Below, in pieces: positions 18,962 through 27,495 of a stretch of DNA of 54,965 nucleotides. The notes beneath the pieces are model-generated. The model saw only the letters and a list, made by a program, of their open reading frames with translations. It had not been told where the DNA came from and ran no database searches. A program made the position numbers and the translations under genes. The stretch covers positions 1-54,965 of the forward strand of contig CBDCME010000008.1 in the NCBI GenBank assembly GCA_965218865.1, written 5' to 3'. Each line of letters begins with the position of its first letter. The first letter of the stretch is position 1. This stretch comes from CBDCME01 sp965218865 (GTDB lineage Bacteria; Pseudomonadota; Alphaproteobacteria; JAAXGF01).

Positions 18962-19518
18962 AGCGGCACAGCCACCGGACACGCCCATCGAGGTTTGGTT
19001 TCAAGATGAAATGCGCGTCGGCCAGAAGAACAGCCTGGTGCGCCAGTGGGCCCCAAAGGGATCGCGCCCGCGCCAGGTCAAGGACCTACGGACCTCTTCG
19101 GCGTATCTCTTCGGCGCCATCTGCCCCGAGCGCGGTGAGGGCGCGGCGCTGGTCATGCCGCGCGCCAATACTGAAGCCATGGACCTGCATCTCGAGGAAA
19201 TCAGCCGGGCCGTTGCCCCAAACGCCCATGCCGTCGTGCTGCTCGACCAAGCCGCATGGCACACCACTGCCAAACTCGGCATCCCGGAGAACATCTCCCT
19301 CGTGCCTTTGCCACCCAAGTCCCCGGAGCTCAATCCCGCCGAAAATGTCTGGCAATACCTCCGCCAGAACTGGCTCTCCAATCGTGTCTTCGACTCCTAT
19401 GAAGCCATCGTCGAGGCCTCTTGCCAAGCCTGGAACAACCTGACCGACCAACCTTGGAAGATCATGTCCATCGGCCTCAGAGCGTGGGCTCGCACAAGGC
19501 AATGTTAAGGGCGGTTGG
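18962..19518 (+). mobile_element. IS630-type element, copy 1, right part
   Basis: This is the continuation of the IS630 copy interrupted at 11711. It begins with the duplicated AGCGGCAC, resumes the orfB frame (PPDTPIEVWFQDEMRVGQKN) and ends GGGCGGTTGG followed by TA. Confidence 0.9.
18970..19508 (+). pseudogene. IS630-type orfB catalytic part, cut from its orfA (copy 1)
   Basis: The frame encodes the DDE domain of the transposase: WFQDEMRVGQKNSLVRQWAP with the first Asp, VVLLDQAAWHTTAKL with the second, and SPELNPAENVWQYLRQNWLS with the Glu. It is complete apart from the orfA junction, which lies 7.25 kb upstream behind the IS66 insertion. It therefore lacks its DNA-binding half. Confidence 0.9.
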
Positions 19519-20057
19519 TATAAGGTGAAGCGAAGGTCGCCTTTAAAAGCAACTTGAAAGTTGATTTTACCACGTGCGGGCGAGGCACTAACAGCGATCG
19601 GTTCAATTGTGCAGCCCCGGGTCTAGCTTAAGAGGGTGTTGAAAAAATTGGACCACGAAGTCAAGCGCACAGCAATCGAATCTTCGAAGGGCTCAGCGCG
19701 AGTCAAAATTGTCCATGAAAGCGGCTGCGCAAATCATTGTTGCGCGATCCGACCGCCAAAATACTTCTTCGACGACCTCGGCTGTAAAGAGACATGCGGA
19801 GAGGTTCGGCAGAGAGTCCGCTTTACCCCTGAAAGCAGACACGCAAACGCCACGATCCCGTTGGGGGCTCAGTCGGCGCCTACTTCGCGTCAGCGAGTGA
19901 TCTCAAATTGACGACTCTAACAGCACACACGAAGTGTGAATTGCCAGGCAATATGGGAAACCAAGGCCAGACTCGCCTGAGACCGCCATCTCAGCTATCG
20001 TGTTTAGCCAACAGGATAAGCCAGACGAGAAATCCCGGCCGAAAGGGAGGCTACATC
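19519..20057. other. Intergenic region upstream of the ABC transporter operon
   Basis: About 540 bases separate IS630 copy 1 from the first ABC gene. The open frame that continues upstream of the substrate-binding protein start has no signal-peptide logic and I treat it as noncoding. The region must hold the operon promoter unless transcription comes from the IS. I could not define -35/-10 elements or an operator with confidence. Confidence 0.4.
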
Positions 20058-21404
20058 ATGACGACAAAGAAACTACAGATGCGCCCGGTCCCGCGCCGCA
20101 AGGTGTTGAAAACGGCCGGCGCCCTCGGCCTGGCGGTAAGCGCTGGGCCGTTCTTCATTGCGCGTCCGGCCAAGGCTGCCAAGACACTGAAAATTCTGCA
20201 ATGGGTCCACTTCGTGCCGCGTTACGACAAGTGGTTCAACCAAACCTACATCAAGGAATGGGGCAAGCAAAACGACACTGAGGTGATCGTCGACAACATC
20301 TCCATCGCCCAGATCAACTCGCGCGCCGCGGCCGAGGCGTCGGCGAAGCAGGGCCACGACATGTTTATGTTCAATTGGCCCCCGCCAGTATACGAGGACC
20401 TAGTTATCGACCATGCCGAAATCTATCAGGAGGTGGAACGCAAGTGGGGCAAGCCGATCGACTTGGCGGTCAAGAGCACTTACAACCCGAAAACGAAAAA
20501 ATACTACGGCTTTTCTGACAGCTTCGTTCCGGACCCGATCAACTACCGCAAGGACCTTTGGGACAGCGTCGGCGTGACGCCTGACTCGTGGGACAACATC
20601 CGCAAGGGCGGTGCCGCTATCAAGAAGGAGCACAACATCCCGGTCGGCGTCGGGCTTTCGGCCGAGCTCGACACCGGCATGGCGATGCGCACGATCATGT
20701 ACTCCTTCGGTGCGTCGGTGCAGGATGCGTACGGCAACCTCGTATTGAATTCCAATAACACCCTGGAGGCGCTGAAGTTCGTCAAGGCGTTGTTCGAAGA
20801 AGCAATGACGCCGGAAGTGCTGGCGTGGGACCCATCCTCCAACAACCGGTTCATGCTAGCCGGCAAGGGATCGCTGGCGCTCAACGCCATCTCGATCACG
20901 CGAACCGGCGAGAACAAGGAGATTCCGGTCACCGACAATATTTGGCTGACCAAGGCGGCTCAGGGTCCGGTGCGCGCCATCGGTCTCGAGCACGTGATGA
21001 ACGTTTACTGTATCTGGCAGTTCGCTGAGAACATAGAGGGCGCCAAGAAATTCCTGGTCGACTATATCGACAACTTCGGGACAGCTTTCCAGGAAAGCGA
21101 ATTCTACAACTTCCCGTGCTTCGCACAGACGGTGCCCGATCTCAAACACCAGCTGGCCAATGACCCGAGGGCCAATCCGCCCGACAAGTACAAAGTCCTC
21201 GAAGATGTTCTCGACTGGGCCACAAACGTCGGCTATCCGGGCTACGCCAACGCGGCCATCGACGAAACCTTCAACACCTGGGTGGTCAATACCATGTTCG
21301 CCAAGGCCGCGACCGGTGCGGAAACGCCGGAAGACGCCCTGAAGGCGGCTGAGGCGCAGTGCAAACGCATCTTCGCCAAGTGGAAAGAAAAAGGCAAAAT
21401 CTGA
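20058..21404 (+). CDS. ABC transporter extracellular solute-binding protein (family 1), Tat-exported
   Basis: This periplasmic receptor delivers its ligand to the permease pair encoded downstream. The 448-residue precursor begins with a twin-arginine signal (PVPRRKVLKTAGALGLAVSA, then a cleavage site near RPAKA). The mature part follows the family 1 (maltose/sugar-type) pattern, with LKILQWVHFVPRYDKWFNQT at its start. The start at 20058 has GGGAGG eight bases upstream. It is the first gene of a four-gene importer. The ligand is not evident: the permease and ATPase types fit sugars, glycerol-3-phosphate or related polyols. Confidence 0.92.
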   Translation: MTTKKLQMRPVPRRKVLKTAGALGLAVSAGPFFIARPAKAAKTLKILQWVHFVPRYDKWFNQTYIKEWGKQNDTEVIVDNISIAQINSRAAAEASAKQGHDMFMFNWPPPVYEDLVIDHAEIYQEVERKWGKPIDLAVKSTYNPKTKKYYGFSDSFVPDPINYRKDLWDSVGVTPDSWDNIRKGGAAIKKEHNIPVGVGLSAELDTGMAMRTIMYSFGASVQDAYGNLVLNSNNTLEALKFVKALFEEAMTPEVLAWDPSSNNRFMLAGKGSLALNAISITRTGENKEIPVTDNIWLTKAAQGPVRAIGLEHVMNVYCIWQFAENIEGAKKFLVDYIDNFGTAFQESEFYNFPCFAQTVPDLKHQLANDPRANPPDKYKVLEDVLDWATNVGYPGYANAAIDETFNTWVVNTMFAKAATGAETPEDALKAAEAQCKRIFAKWKEKGKI

Positions 21405-21463
21405 TCGTTGTCACTTCCCGCAACGTCAAACACGCCGACCTTGCGGCGGAGGCACTAGACATC

Positions 21464-21490
21464 GGGAGACTCCGCGGATCGGAGCCTCCC
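21464..21490 (+). promoter_or_regulatory. Intercistronic hairpin between binding protein and ATPase genes
   Basis: GGGAGACTCCG-CGGAT-CGGAGCCTCCC forms a stem of ten pairs with one internal A-C mismatch and a five-base loop. It is followed by CTTGTCTG rather than a U-run. Such hairpins between a binding-protein gene and its transporter genes commonly protect the upstream mRNA or reduce read-through, which sets a higher level of the receptor. This role is inferred. Confidence 0.55.
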
Positions 21491-21564
21491 CTTGTCTGTT
21501 ATAGGGCGCGCACGCCCTTTGTGAGAGAAAAGCAGACGGCGGTCGTAACGACCGAGGAAAACCC

Positions 21565-22602
21565 ATGAAGACCGTTGAGGCCAGGGCGATCACCAAGGTT
21601 TTCGGCAACGTCCGCGCAGTGGACGGCATCGATCTTACCGCCGAGGAAGGCGAGTTTCTCGTCCTGTTAGGTCCGTCCGGCTGCGGTAAGACGACGCTGC
21701 TGCGAATGATTGCCGGTCTCGAAGAGCCCACGTCCGGCGATATTCTGATCGGCGGCAAGGTCGTCACCCACTTGCCGCCGCGCGCCCGCGATATTGCCAT
21801 GGTGTTCCAGAGCTACGCCCTTTACCCACACCTGACGGTCTATAGGAACATCGCCTTCCCCTTGAGCGCCCGAGGCATGGCCAAGCAGGCGATCAAGGAC
21901 AAGGTCACCTGGGCCGCGGGCATGTTCGGTATCGAGCGTCTACTTGACCGCAAGCCGCGCCAGCTTTCCGGCGGCGAACGTCAGCGCGTAGCCCTCGCGC
22001 GGGCGCTTGTGCGCGAGCCGGTGGTGTTCCTCCTCGACGAGCCGCTGTCCAATTTGGACGCCAAGCTCAGGACGTCCGCCCGCGATGAGCTGCAGCAGTT
22101 CCAGCGCCGCATCGGCACCACCACCATTTACGTCACCCATGACCAGATCGAGGCCATGGGGCTCGGCGACCGGGTGGCTGTCCTGAACGCGGGCAAGATA
22201 CGGCAGATCGGCACTCCGGAGGAGATCTATACCGAACCCACGGACACATTCGTCGCCACCTTCATAGGCGCGCCGCCCATGAACCTGATCGAGAAGGAAG
22301 ATGGAATCATCGGCTTCCGCCCGGAACACATGGCACCCAAGGACGGCACCGAAAGCGCGTCGGGGCTGGTCGATGTGCCCTTCCGTGTGTCTCGCATCGA
22401 GTACCTGGGCGCCGACGAACTGGTTTACGGCGTGCTCGAGCCGCCGTTCCCCGAGGAAAAGATCATCGCCAAGGTGCCCTCTGCCGAGCATTTTTCCGCC
22501 GCTCAGGGGGAAAGCGTCGTGTTCACCCTCAAGGAAACGGACGTCAAGCGCTTCGACCAGGAAACGGGGATCAGGACGGATATTGGAGGAATCGGCTCAT
22601 GA
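21565..22602 (+). CDS. ABC transporter ATP-binding protein (MalK/UgpC type)
   Basis: This cytoplasmic ATPase powers the importer. The 345 residues show Walker A GPSGCGKTTLL, the Q-loop MVFQSYALYPHLTVYRNIAF, the signature LSGGERQRVALARAL, Walker B VVFLLDEPLSNLDAKLR and the H-loop YVTHDQIEAMGLGDR. The C-terminal third is a TOBE/MOP-like regulatory domain (IIGFRPEHMAPKDG), as in MalK and UgpC. Its stop overlaps the next permease start as ATGA. A GAGGAAAAC ribosome-binding site precedes the ATG. Confidence 0.96.
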   Translation: MKTVEARAITKVFGNVRAVDGIDLTAEEGEFLVLLGPSGCGKTTLLRMIAGLEEPTSGDILIGGKVVTHLPPRARDIAMVFQSYALYPHLTVYRNIAFPLSARGMAKQAIKDKVTWAAGMFGIERLLDRKPRQLSGGERQRVALARALVREPVVFLLDEPLSNLDAKLRTSARDELQQFQRRIGTTTIYVTHDQIEAMGLGDRVAVLNAGKIRQIGTPEEIYTEPTDTFVATFIGAPPMNLIEKEDGIIGFRPEHMAPKDGTESASGLVDVPFRVSRIEYLGADELVYGVLEPPFPEEKIIAKVPSAEHFSAAQGESVVFTLKETDVKRFDQETGIRTDIGGIGS

Positions 22603-23522
22603 CCGCGTCCGCGGCCAGCACGGCGAGCCGCTTGGGCCGCCTGATCGACAGCGAACAATGGCTCGGCCGGGCCATGATCGGGCCGGCGGTCATCTATATC
22701 GTGCTGCTGGTGGGGTTCCCGTTCGTCCTGGCACTGTTGTACAGCATCAGCAACGTCACCGTCGGCAGCGCCGACGTGAAATTCGTCGGCCTTCGTAACT
22801 ACCGGGCCATCATGGAAAACCCGGCATTTTGGGTTGCCTTGCGAAACACCTTTATCTTTACCATCGTCTCCCAGGTGATCGTGCTGGTGCTGGCCAAGAT
22901 CCTGGCAATGGCGCTGATGAAGGACTTCCGGGGCAAGTGGCTGGTCCGGCTGCTGATCCTGCTGCCGTGGGTGGCACCGGTGTCGCTGGGCGCCATCGGC
23001 TGGCTGTGGATCTTCGATTCCATTTACAGCATCATCAACTGGACGGCCCGCGCCATCGGTCTCTTCGATCCCGGCTTCTGGCCCATCTGGCTGGGCCAAC
23101 CGAACCTGGCCATGGCCTCCATCATCACCGTCCACGTCTGGCGCCTGTTGCCGCTGGCAACAGTGATCATCCTTGCCGGATTGAGTTCGATCCCCCAGGA
23201 CATCCACGACGCCGCCCAAGTCGACGGCGCTGGGTTCTGGCGGTGTTTGTTCCAGATCACCATTCCTTTGGTGCTGCCGATCTTGATGGTGGCGATGCTG
23301 TTCGGCATCGTGTTCACGTCCACCGATATGATCGTGGTGTTTGTGCTGACCCGCGGGGGACCATATGATTCAACCCACGTACTGGCGAGCCAGGCCTTTT
23401 TCACCGGCATTGAAGGCGGCGATCTGGCCGAAGGCGCGGCGACGGCGTTGTTCCTGTTCCCGATCCTGGTTGCAGTGGCCATCGGGTTCCTAAAGATCGC
23501 CCGGCGCGCGGAGGTGACGTGA
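22599..23522 (+). CDS. ABC transporter permease 1 (MalF/UgpA type)
   Basis: The 307-residue inner-membrane protein has six predicted membrane helices and the EAA loop that docks on the ATPase (IHDAAQVDGAGFWRCLFQIT, followed by IPLVLP). The N-terminal helix is followed by a short periplasmic region with FVGLRNYRAIMENPAFW, typical of the sugar-type MalF/UgpA group. The start overlaps the ATPase stop by four bases, and the partner permease begins one base after its stop, so the three are translated together. Confidence 0.95.
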   Translation: MTASAASTASRLGRLIDSEQWLGRAMIGPAVIYIVLLVGFPFVLALLYSISNVTVGSADVKFVGLRNYRAIMENPAFWVALRNTFIFTIVSQVIVLVLAKILAMALMKDFRGKWLVRLLILLPWVAPVSLGAIGWLWIFDSIYSIINWTARAIGLFDPGFWPIWLGQPNLAMASIITVHVWRLLPLATVIILAGLSSIPQDIHDAAQVDGAGFWRCLFQITIPLVLPILMVAMLFGIVFTSTDMIVVFVLTRGGPYDSTHVLASQAFFTGIEGGDLAEGAATALFLFPILVAVAIGFLKIARRAEVT

Positions 23523-23523
23523 C

Positions 23524-24381
23524 ATGGGCGCCCCCGTCTCCGCCCGCATCAGGAACTGGGCCGCAGGAGGAGCCCATTACGCCGTTATCGCGGTCTTCGT
23601 CCTGTTCGCCTCGTTCCCGTTCTTCTGGATGGTGATCACCACCTTCAAGGAGACCAGGGATCTCTTGAACACCGAGAACAACCCGTTCCTGTATAACGAG
23701 CCGCCGACGTTGGAGAACCTGCGGGTGTTGTTTTTCGACACCCAATTTCCGCAGTGGATCTGGAACACGGCCTGGGTTGGACTGCTGGTGGTGGCCATCA
23801 CGCTGCTGCTGGCGGTGCCCGCCGGATACAGCCTGGCCAGGCTGTCGGGGAAGTGGGCGCAACGGCTGGCCATCGGCATCTTTCTCACCTACCTGATCCC
23901 GCCGACCATCCTGTTCATCCCGTTCGCGCGGGTGGTCGGCGATCTCGGCCTGCAGGATTCTCTTTGGGCCTTGGTCCTGGTCTATCCCAGCTTCGCGGTG
24001 CCGTTTTGCACCTGGCTCTTGATGGGGTTCTTCATGGCGATCCCGCGGGATCTGGAGGAAGCGGCGATGATCGACGGGTTGAGCCGCTTCGGTGCCTTCC
24101 TGCGCGTCGTGGTGCCGGTCTCCACCGCTGGCATCTTGACCGTGGTCATCTTCGCCTTCACCCTGGTGATGCAGGAATTCATTTACGCCCTGAGTTTTAT
24201 AACGGCTTCATCGCGGCTGACGATCAGCGTCGGGGTGCCGACCTTCCTGGTCCGCGGCGACGTCTATTTCTGGGGCTCGCTGATGGGGGCGTGCGCGATC
24301 ACCAGCCTACCCATCGCCATCGTTTACAACTTCTTCGTCGACCGCTTCGTCAAGGGCTTCACCGTCGGCGCCATCAAATAG
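23524..24381 (+). CDS. ABC transporter permease 2 (MalG/UgpE type)
   Basis: The 285-residue second half of the transmembrane channel has six predicted helices, the family N-terminus (FASFPFFWMVITTFKETRDL) and an EAA loop (LEEAAMIDGLSRFGAFLRVV followed by VPVSTAG). It ends with FFVDRFVKGFTVGAIK, as in MalG/UgpE proteins. It closes the operon. I found no convincing terminator in the 180 bases that follow. Confidence 0.95.
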   Translation: MGAPVSARIRNWAAGGAHYAVIAVFVLFASFPFFWMVITTFKETRDLLNTENNPFLYNEPPTLENLRVLFFDTQFPQWIWNTAWVGLLVVAITLLLAVPAGYSLARLSGKWAQRLAIGIFLTYLIPPTILFIPFARVVGDLGLQDSLWALVLVYPSFAVPFCTWLLMGFFMAIPRDLEEAAMIDGLSRFGAFLRVVVPVSTAGILTVVIFAFTLVMQEFIYALSFITASSRLTISVGVPTFLVRGDVYFWGSLMGACAITSLPIAIVYNFFVDRFVKGFTVGAIK

Positions 24382-24561
24382 TAGAGAACAGTGGCTTTCC
24401 GCCTTCGGTTTCTTTTACGAGGGATCATGAGCGTCGAAAAGGTCGTAGCGGAAAAAATTGGTTTCCGCACACCCCATTTGGAATAACTGATGCCCCTTGT
24501 CGGGATCGAATTGAAAGTGGAATCTGGTTGCTCAGTGACTGGGCCCTGTGCTGAGGAAATC

Positions 24562-24648
24562 ATGGTGATGAAAAGCAGTATGCCAGATGGCTATCACTCG
24601 ATCACACCCTACTTCACGGTACGTGACGCGAATAAGCTGATTGAGTTC
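24562..24648 (+). pseudogene. N-terminal fragment of a VOC/glyoxalase-like (PhnB-type) gene
   Basis: After GAGGAAAT the frame reads MVMKSSMPDGYHSITPYFTV, then RDANKLIEF. This matches the start of VOC-superfamily proteins annotated as PhnB or glyoxalase-like, whose first strand is typically PGYHSVTPYLTVRDAAAAIEFY. The gene breaks at 24648, where the IS256-type element begins. The C-terminal part does not reappear on the other side, so the element is bordered by a deletion. Confidence 0.6.
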
Positions 24649-25997
24649 GGCGATGTCCCATGCTCTGTTGAAAAAGGCGAGGCAGGCATGGTTGGGCTTC
24701 GAGGCTAGGCGGCCTCTTTGATGGTTTCAATGGCGCTTTTCGCTTTTGCCTTTTTCACGTGATCCTCGAGGGCAGCTCTGAGGATGGGGAGTTGCCGGTA
24801 GGCCTTGAGGCGACGGAGGTCTTTTGGGCTTCCAGGAGGCCGGCGGCGGTCCATCGCAAGGCCATCTCGGCGTTGCGCCAGCGCTTGACATTGTGCTGCA
24901 CCATCCTGACCGTTCCCAAGGCATTCTCGATGGCGTTGGTGCAGGCCAAGGAGCGCCTGAGCTTGGGCGGCAGGCCCAAGCGGATCACGGTGAGGATCTC
25001 ATCCAGGCCCTCCAGGATGGAAGCCGAAACGCCGGGGGCCTCGGTCTCCAGGCGGCGCGCCAGGTTCTTCATGAGGCGTTCGGCTTTCTCGGCATCGTCT
25101 TGGTCCCAGGCTTGCCTGAGCGCCTTCTTGACGCCGGCATGAAGGCTTTCGTCTAGGCGCTCGATGATGTTGCGGCCCTTGTGGACCTGGCAGCGCTGGA
25201 GGGCGGCCACCGGCCCGAAGGGTCCGCTTGATCGCCTTGGAGAGCGCCTTGACGCCGTCGACGATGAAGAGCCGGGGCACTTCCGGGTCGAGGCCGCGGG
25301 CGGTCAGGTTGTCGAGCAGCGCCTGCACCGTGGCGGCATTCTCCGTGGCACCTTCGGCCAGGCCTAGAACATGCTTCTCGCCCGCGCCGTCGATGCCAAT
25401 AGCTGCCAGCAACACGTGATCGCCGACGTGCAGCCCGTCGATCTGGATGACCAGGAGATCGAGATCCGAAAGGTCGCTGGCCAGGAAGGCCTTCAGCTTC
25501 TTGCGCGTCATGGCCACGAAGCGCCGCGAGACCGCGGACTTCGAGGTCGCATCGCCCGCGCGTGCCGGCAAGTCGCCGCTGGCCTCGCCGGGCAGGCGCA
25601 CGGCGCGCGCGTACTTGCGGGTCGAAACCGTAAGCAGCATGATGTTCATCGCCCAGGACTGCAAAAGCGCCGGGTCCGAGAGCAACTCCCAGCTCGGCAA
25701 GCTCATCTCCTTGCCCGCAAGATCGCGCACCCGCGGGCGCGTCAGCTTCACCTTGCCCCCGTGATAGGCAATCTCGCTCTGGGTTGTCCCCCAGCGATGG
25801 CCCTGCCGCTCGGCCGTGCGGGCGTGGCGCGCTCCGCAGAGCACCTCGCTATCCTCGTCCAGCATCTCGCCCAGGGTCTCCACCCCGGCCAACAGGCAAA
25901 AGCGAAAAGCGCCATTGAAACCATCAAAGAGGCCGCCTAGCCTCGAAGCCCAACCATGCCTGCCTCGCCTTTTTCAGCAGAGCATGGGACATCGCCA
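24649..25997. mobile_element. Rearranged IS256-type element with about 100-bp inverted ends
   Basis: The outer ends are inverted repeats: GGCGATGTCCCATGCTCTG at 24649 and its complement at 25979-25997. They extend inward about 100 bp with one or two mismatches. The repeat is not a normal IS256 terminus (25-40 bp), because both ends contain the coding end of the transposase (AKAKSAIETIKEAA-stop). The right end is thus an inverted duplicate of the left end and has replaced the true 5' end of the IS. No target duplication is visible, and the flanking genes differ. Confidence 0.65.
24705..25892 (-). pseudogene. IS256-family transposase, frameshifted and 5'-truncated
   Basis: The frame carries the first catalytic Asp in LLVIQIDGLHVGDHVLL and the second in VPRLFIVDGVKALSKAIKRT. 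It then shifts: the continuation VAALQRCQVHKGRNIIERLD and the Glu-containing LACTNAIENALGTVR are in another frame, needing removal of one base near 25225. A second frameshift after LLEAQK is needed to reach the natural end (LRRLKAYRQLPILRAALEDH and onward to the stop at 24705). About 60 N-terminal residues are missing. It is inactive. Confidence 0.85.
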
Positions 25998-25998
25998 T

Positions 25999-26175
25999 CA
26001 CTCGTTGGGCACCCCCTTACGTTTGGTTACCACAGACCCTTGCGGTGAACGCGGAGAGTTCCATACGTTCATGTATCAGGGGCCGATGTTCGATAAAGCT
26101 ATCCCGGTCGTCGCGGGAGAAATCGTAGAGCGAGACGGCTTTGTATTTGCGGATTTGATGTTGCCGCAAACCTAG
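25999..26175 (+). pseudogene. C-terminal fragment of a Dph6-like ATP-pyrophosphatase gene
   Basis: The plus-strand frame reads VTTDPCGERGEFHTFMYQGP, then MFDKAIPVVAGEIVERDGFV, and ends LMLPQT-stop. The D-x-C-G-E-x-G-E-x-H-T-x-x-x-x-G-P-x-F motif is the conserved end of Dph6-type diphthine-ammonia-ligase-like (PP-loop) proteins. The rest of the gene is absent: its 5' part was removed where the IS256-type element now ends. It is a fossil of a host gene. Confidence 0.55.
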
Positions 26176-26179
26176 CCCG

Positions 26180-26305
26180 CACGATGTTGGCGAGGATAGA
26201 CGTTGGCGATCAGTGGGGATGCCACTGCTCCCTGAGGCGTCCCCGTCTCTAGAACACCCGCCTTGAGCCACTTGCGCACCAGGCGGACGATGCGCTCGTC
26301 ACGTA
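26180..26305 (-). pseudogene. Short reverse-transcriptase fragment of a group II intron
   Basis: Minus-strand translation gives RLVRKWLKAGVLETGTPQGA followed by VASPLIANVYPRQ, the block-4 signature (G-T-P-Q-G-x-x-x-S-P-L-x-A-N-V-Y) of intron reverse transcriptases. Only about 40 codons remain. They are wedged between the IS110 fragment on the right and the Dph6-like fragment on the left. Confidence 0.6.
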
Positions 26306-26551
26306 CGCCTTGACGTAGCGCGCCGGCATCAGACGAACCTCATGGCCCAAGGCTCCGATCTCGCGGGCCCAATGGTGCGCGGTGGCGCAGGCCTCGGCCC
26401 CGACCAAACAGGGCCGCAGTTTCCTGAAGAAGGGAAGAACTTGGCTGCGTCTGAGCTGCCGGCGGATCACCGTCGCGCCAGCGGCGTCGACACCGTGGAC
26501 CTGAAAAACGTTCTTCGCGAGATCAAGACCAATCGTGGTAACTTCGGTCAT
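26290..26551 (-). pseudogene. IS110-family transposase N-terminal fragment
   Basis: From the ATG at 26551 the frame reads MTEVTTIGLDLAKNVFQVHG, then RRQLRRSQVLPFFRKLRPCL, VGAEACATAHHWAREI and VRLMPARYVKAYV. This is the RuvC-like N-terminal domain of an IS110 transposase with the first catalytic Asp (GLDLAK) and Glu (GAEACA). After about 87 residues it fuses out of frame to the reverse-transcriptase fragment, so the catalytic C-terminus is missing. Confidence 0.8.
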
Positions 26552-27495
26552 AGGACGGCTCCTTCTTAGCGGTTTAAAACGACACCGCACTTTGGCATAT
26601 CGCGATGCCGGTGGCAGGAGCCGTCCACCGCATCATAAGCGGTCGAACGTAATTGCTGTTCTCCACCTACCTCCCGAACAGTGAATCGAAAAATCGCCTT
26701 TACTGAACCGCCCATTCCGGGTGTTTGGCCCGCATCTCTTTGGCGCGGGTTTCCATCTCATCCGCCTCCGCGTCGCGATCGGTTTTTCTCAGTAGGCCGG
26801 CGTAATTTTCTAGGCTCCCGGCGACATAGGGATGCTCGGGGCCGAGGGCTTTCTCCAAGATAGCCAGCGAGCGCTCGTAGAGCGGCTCGGCCGCCCCGTA
26901 GCGGCCCTCCGCCTGGTACACCTGGGCCAGGTTGTTGAGGCTCGCGGCGACCTTCGGATGCTCAGGGCCAAGGGCTTCCTCCGCGATCGCCAGCGAGCGC
27001 TTGTAGAGCGGCTCGGCCTCGCCATAGCGCCCCTGCTCCTGGTAAAGCAAGGCCAGATTGTTGAGGCTCGTGGCGACATCCGGGTGCTCGGTGCCCAGGG
27101 CTTTCTCGAAGATCGCCAGCGAGCGCTCGTAGAGCGGCTCGGCCTCCTCGGAACGGCCCTGCTTTTTGAACAGCAAGGCCAGATTGTTGAGGCTCGTGGC
27201 GACATCCCGATGCTCGGGGCCGAGGGCTTCCTCCCTGATCGCCAGCGAGCGCTGGTAGAGAGGCTCGGCCTCGCCGTAGCGGCCTTGCGCCTGGTACAGC
27301 GCGGCCAGGTTGTTGGCAAAAGTCGCCGTGTGGGGATGATTAGGGCCAAACTCGTTCTCACCGATTTCCAGAGCACGTTTGGCGAAGGGAGTGGCCTCGG
27401 CGAATCTCCCCTGTTGGTAAAGAGCGTCGTACTGGTTGAATTGTTCAATCAGGGCGCCGGACTGCGCGGTTGCGAGCACTGGCCACAAAATAAAA

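Noticed and set aside
19636..19911. 91-codon frame downstream of IS630 copy 1
   Set aside because: No ribosome-binding site, mixed composition and no conserved motif; it looks like degraded sequence.
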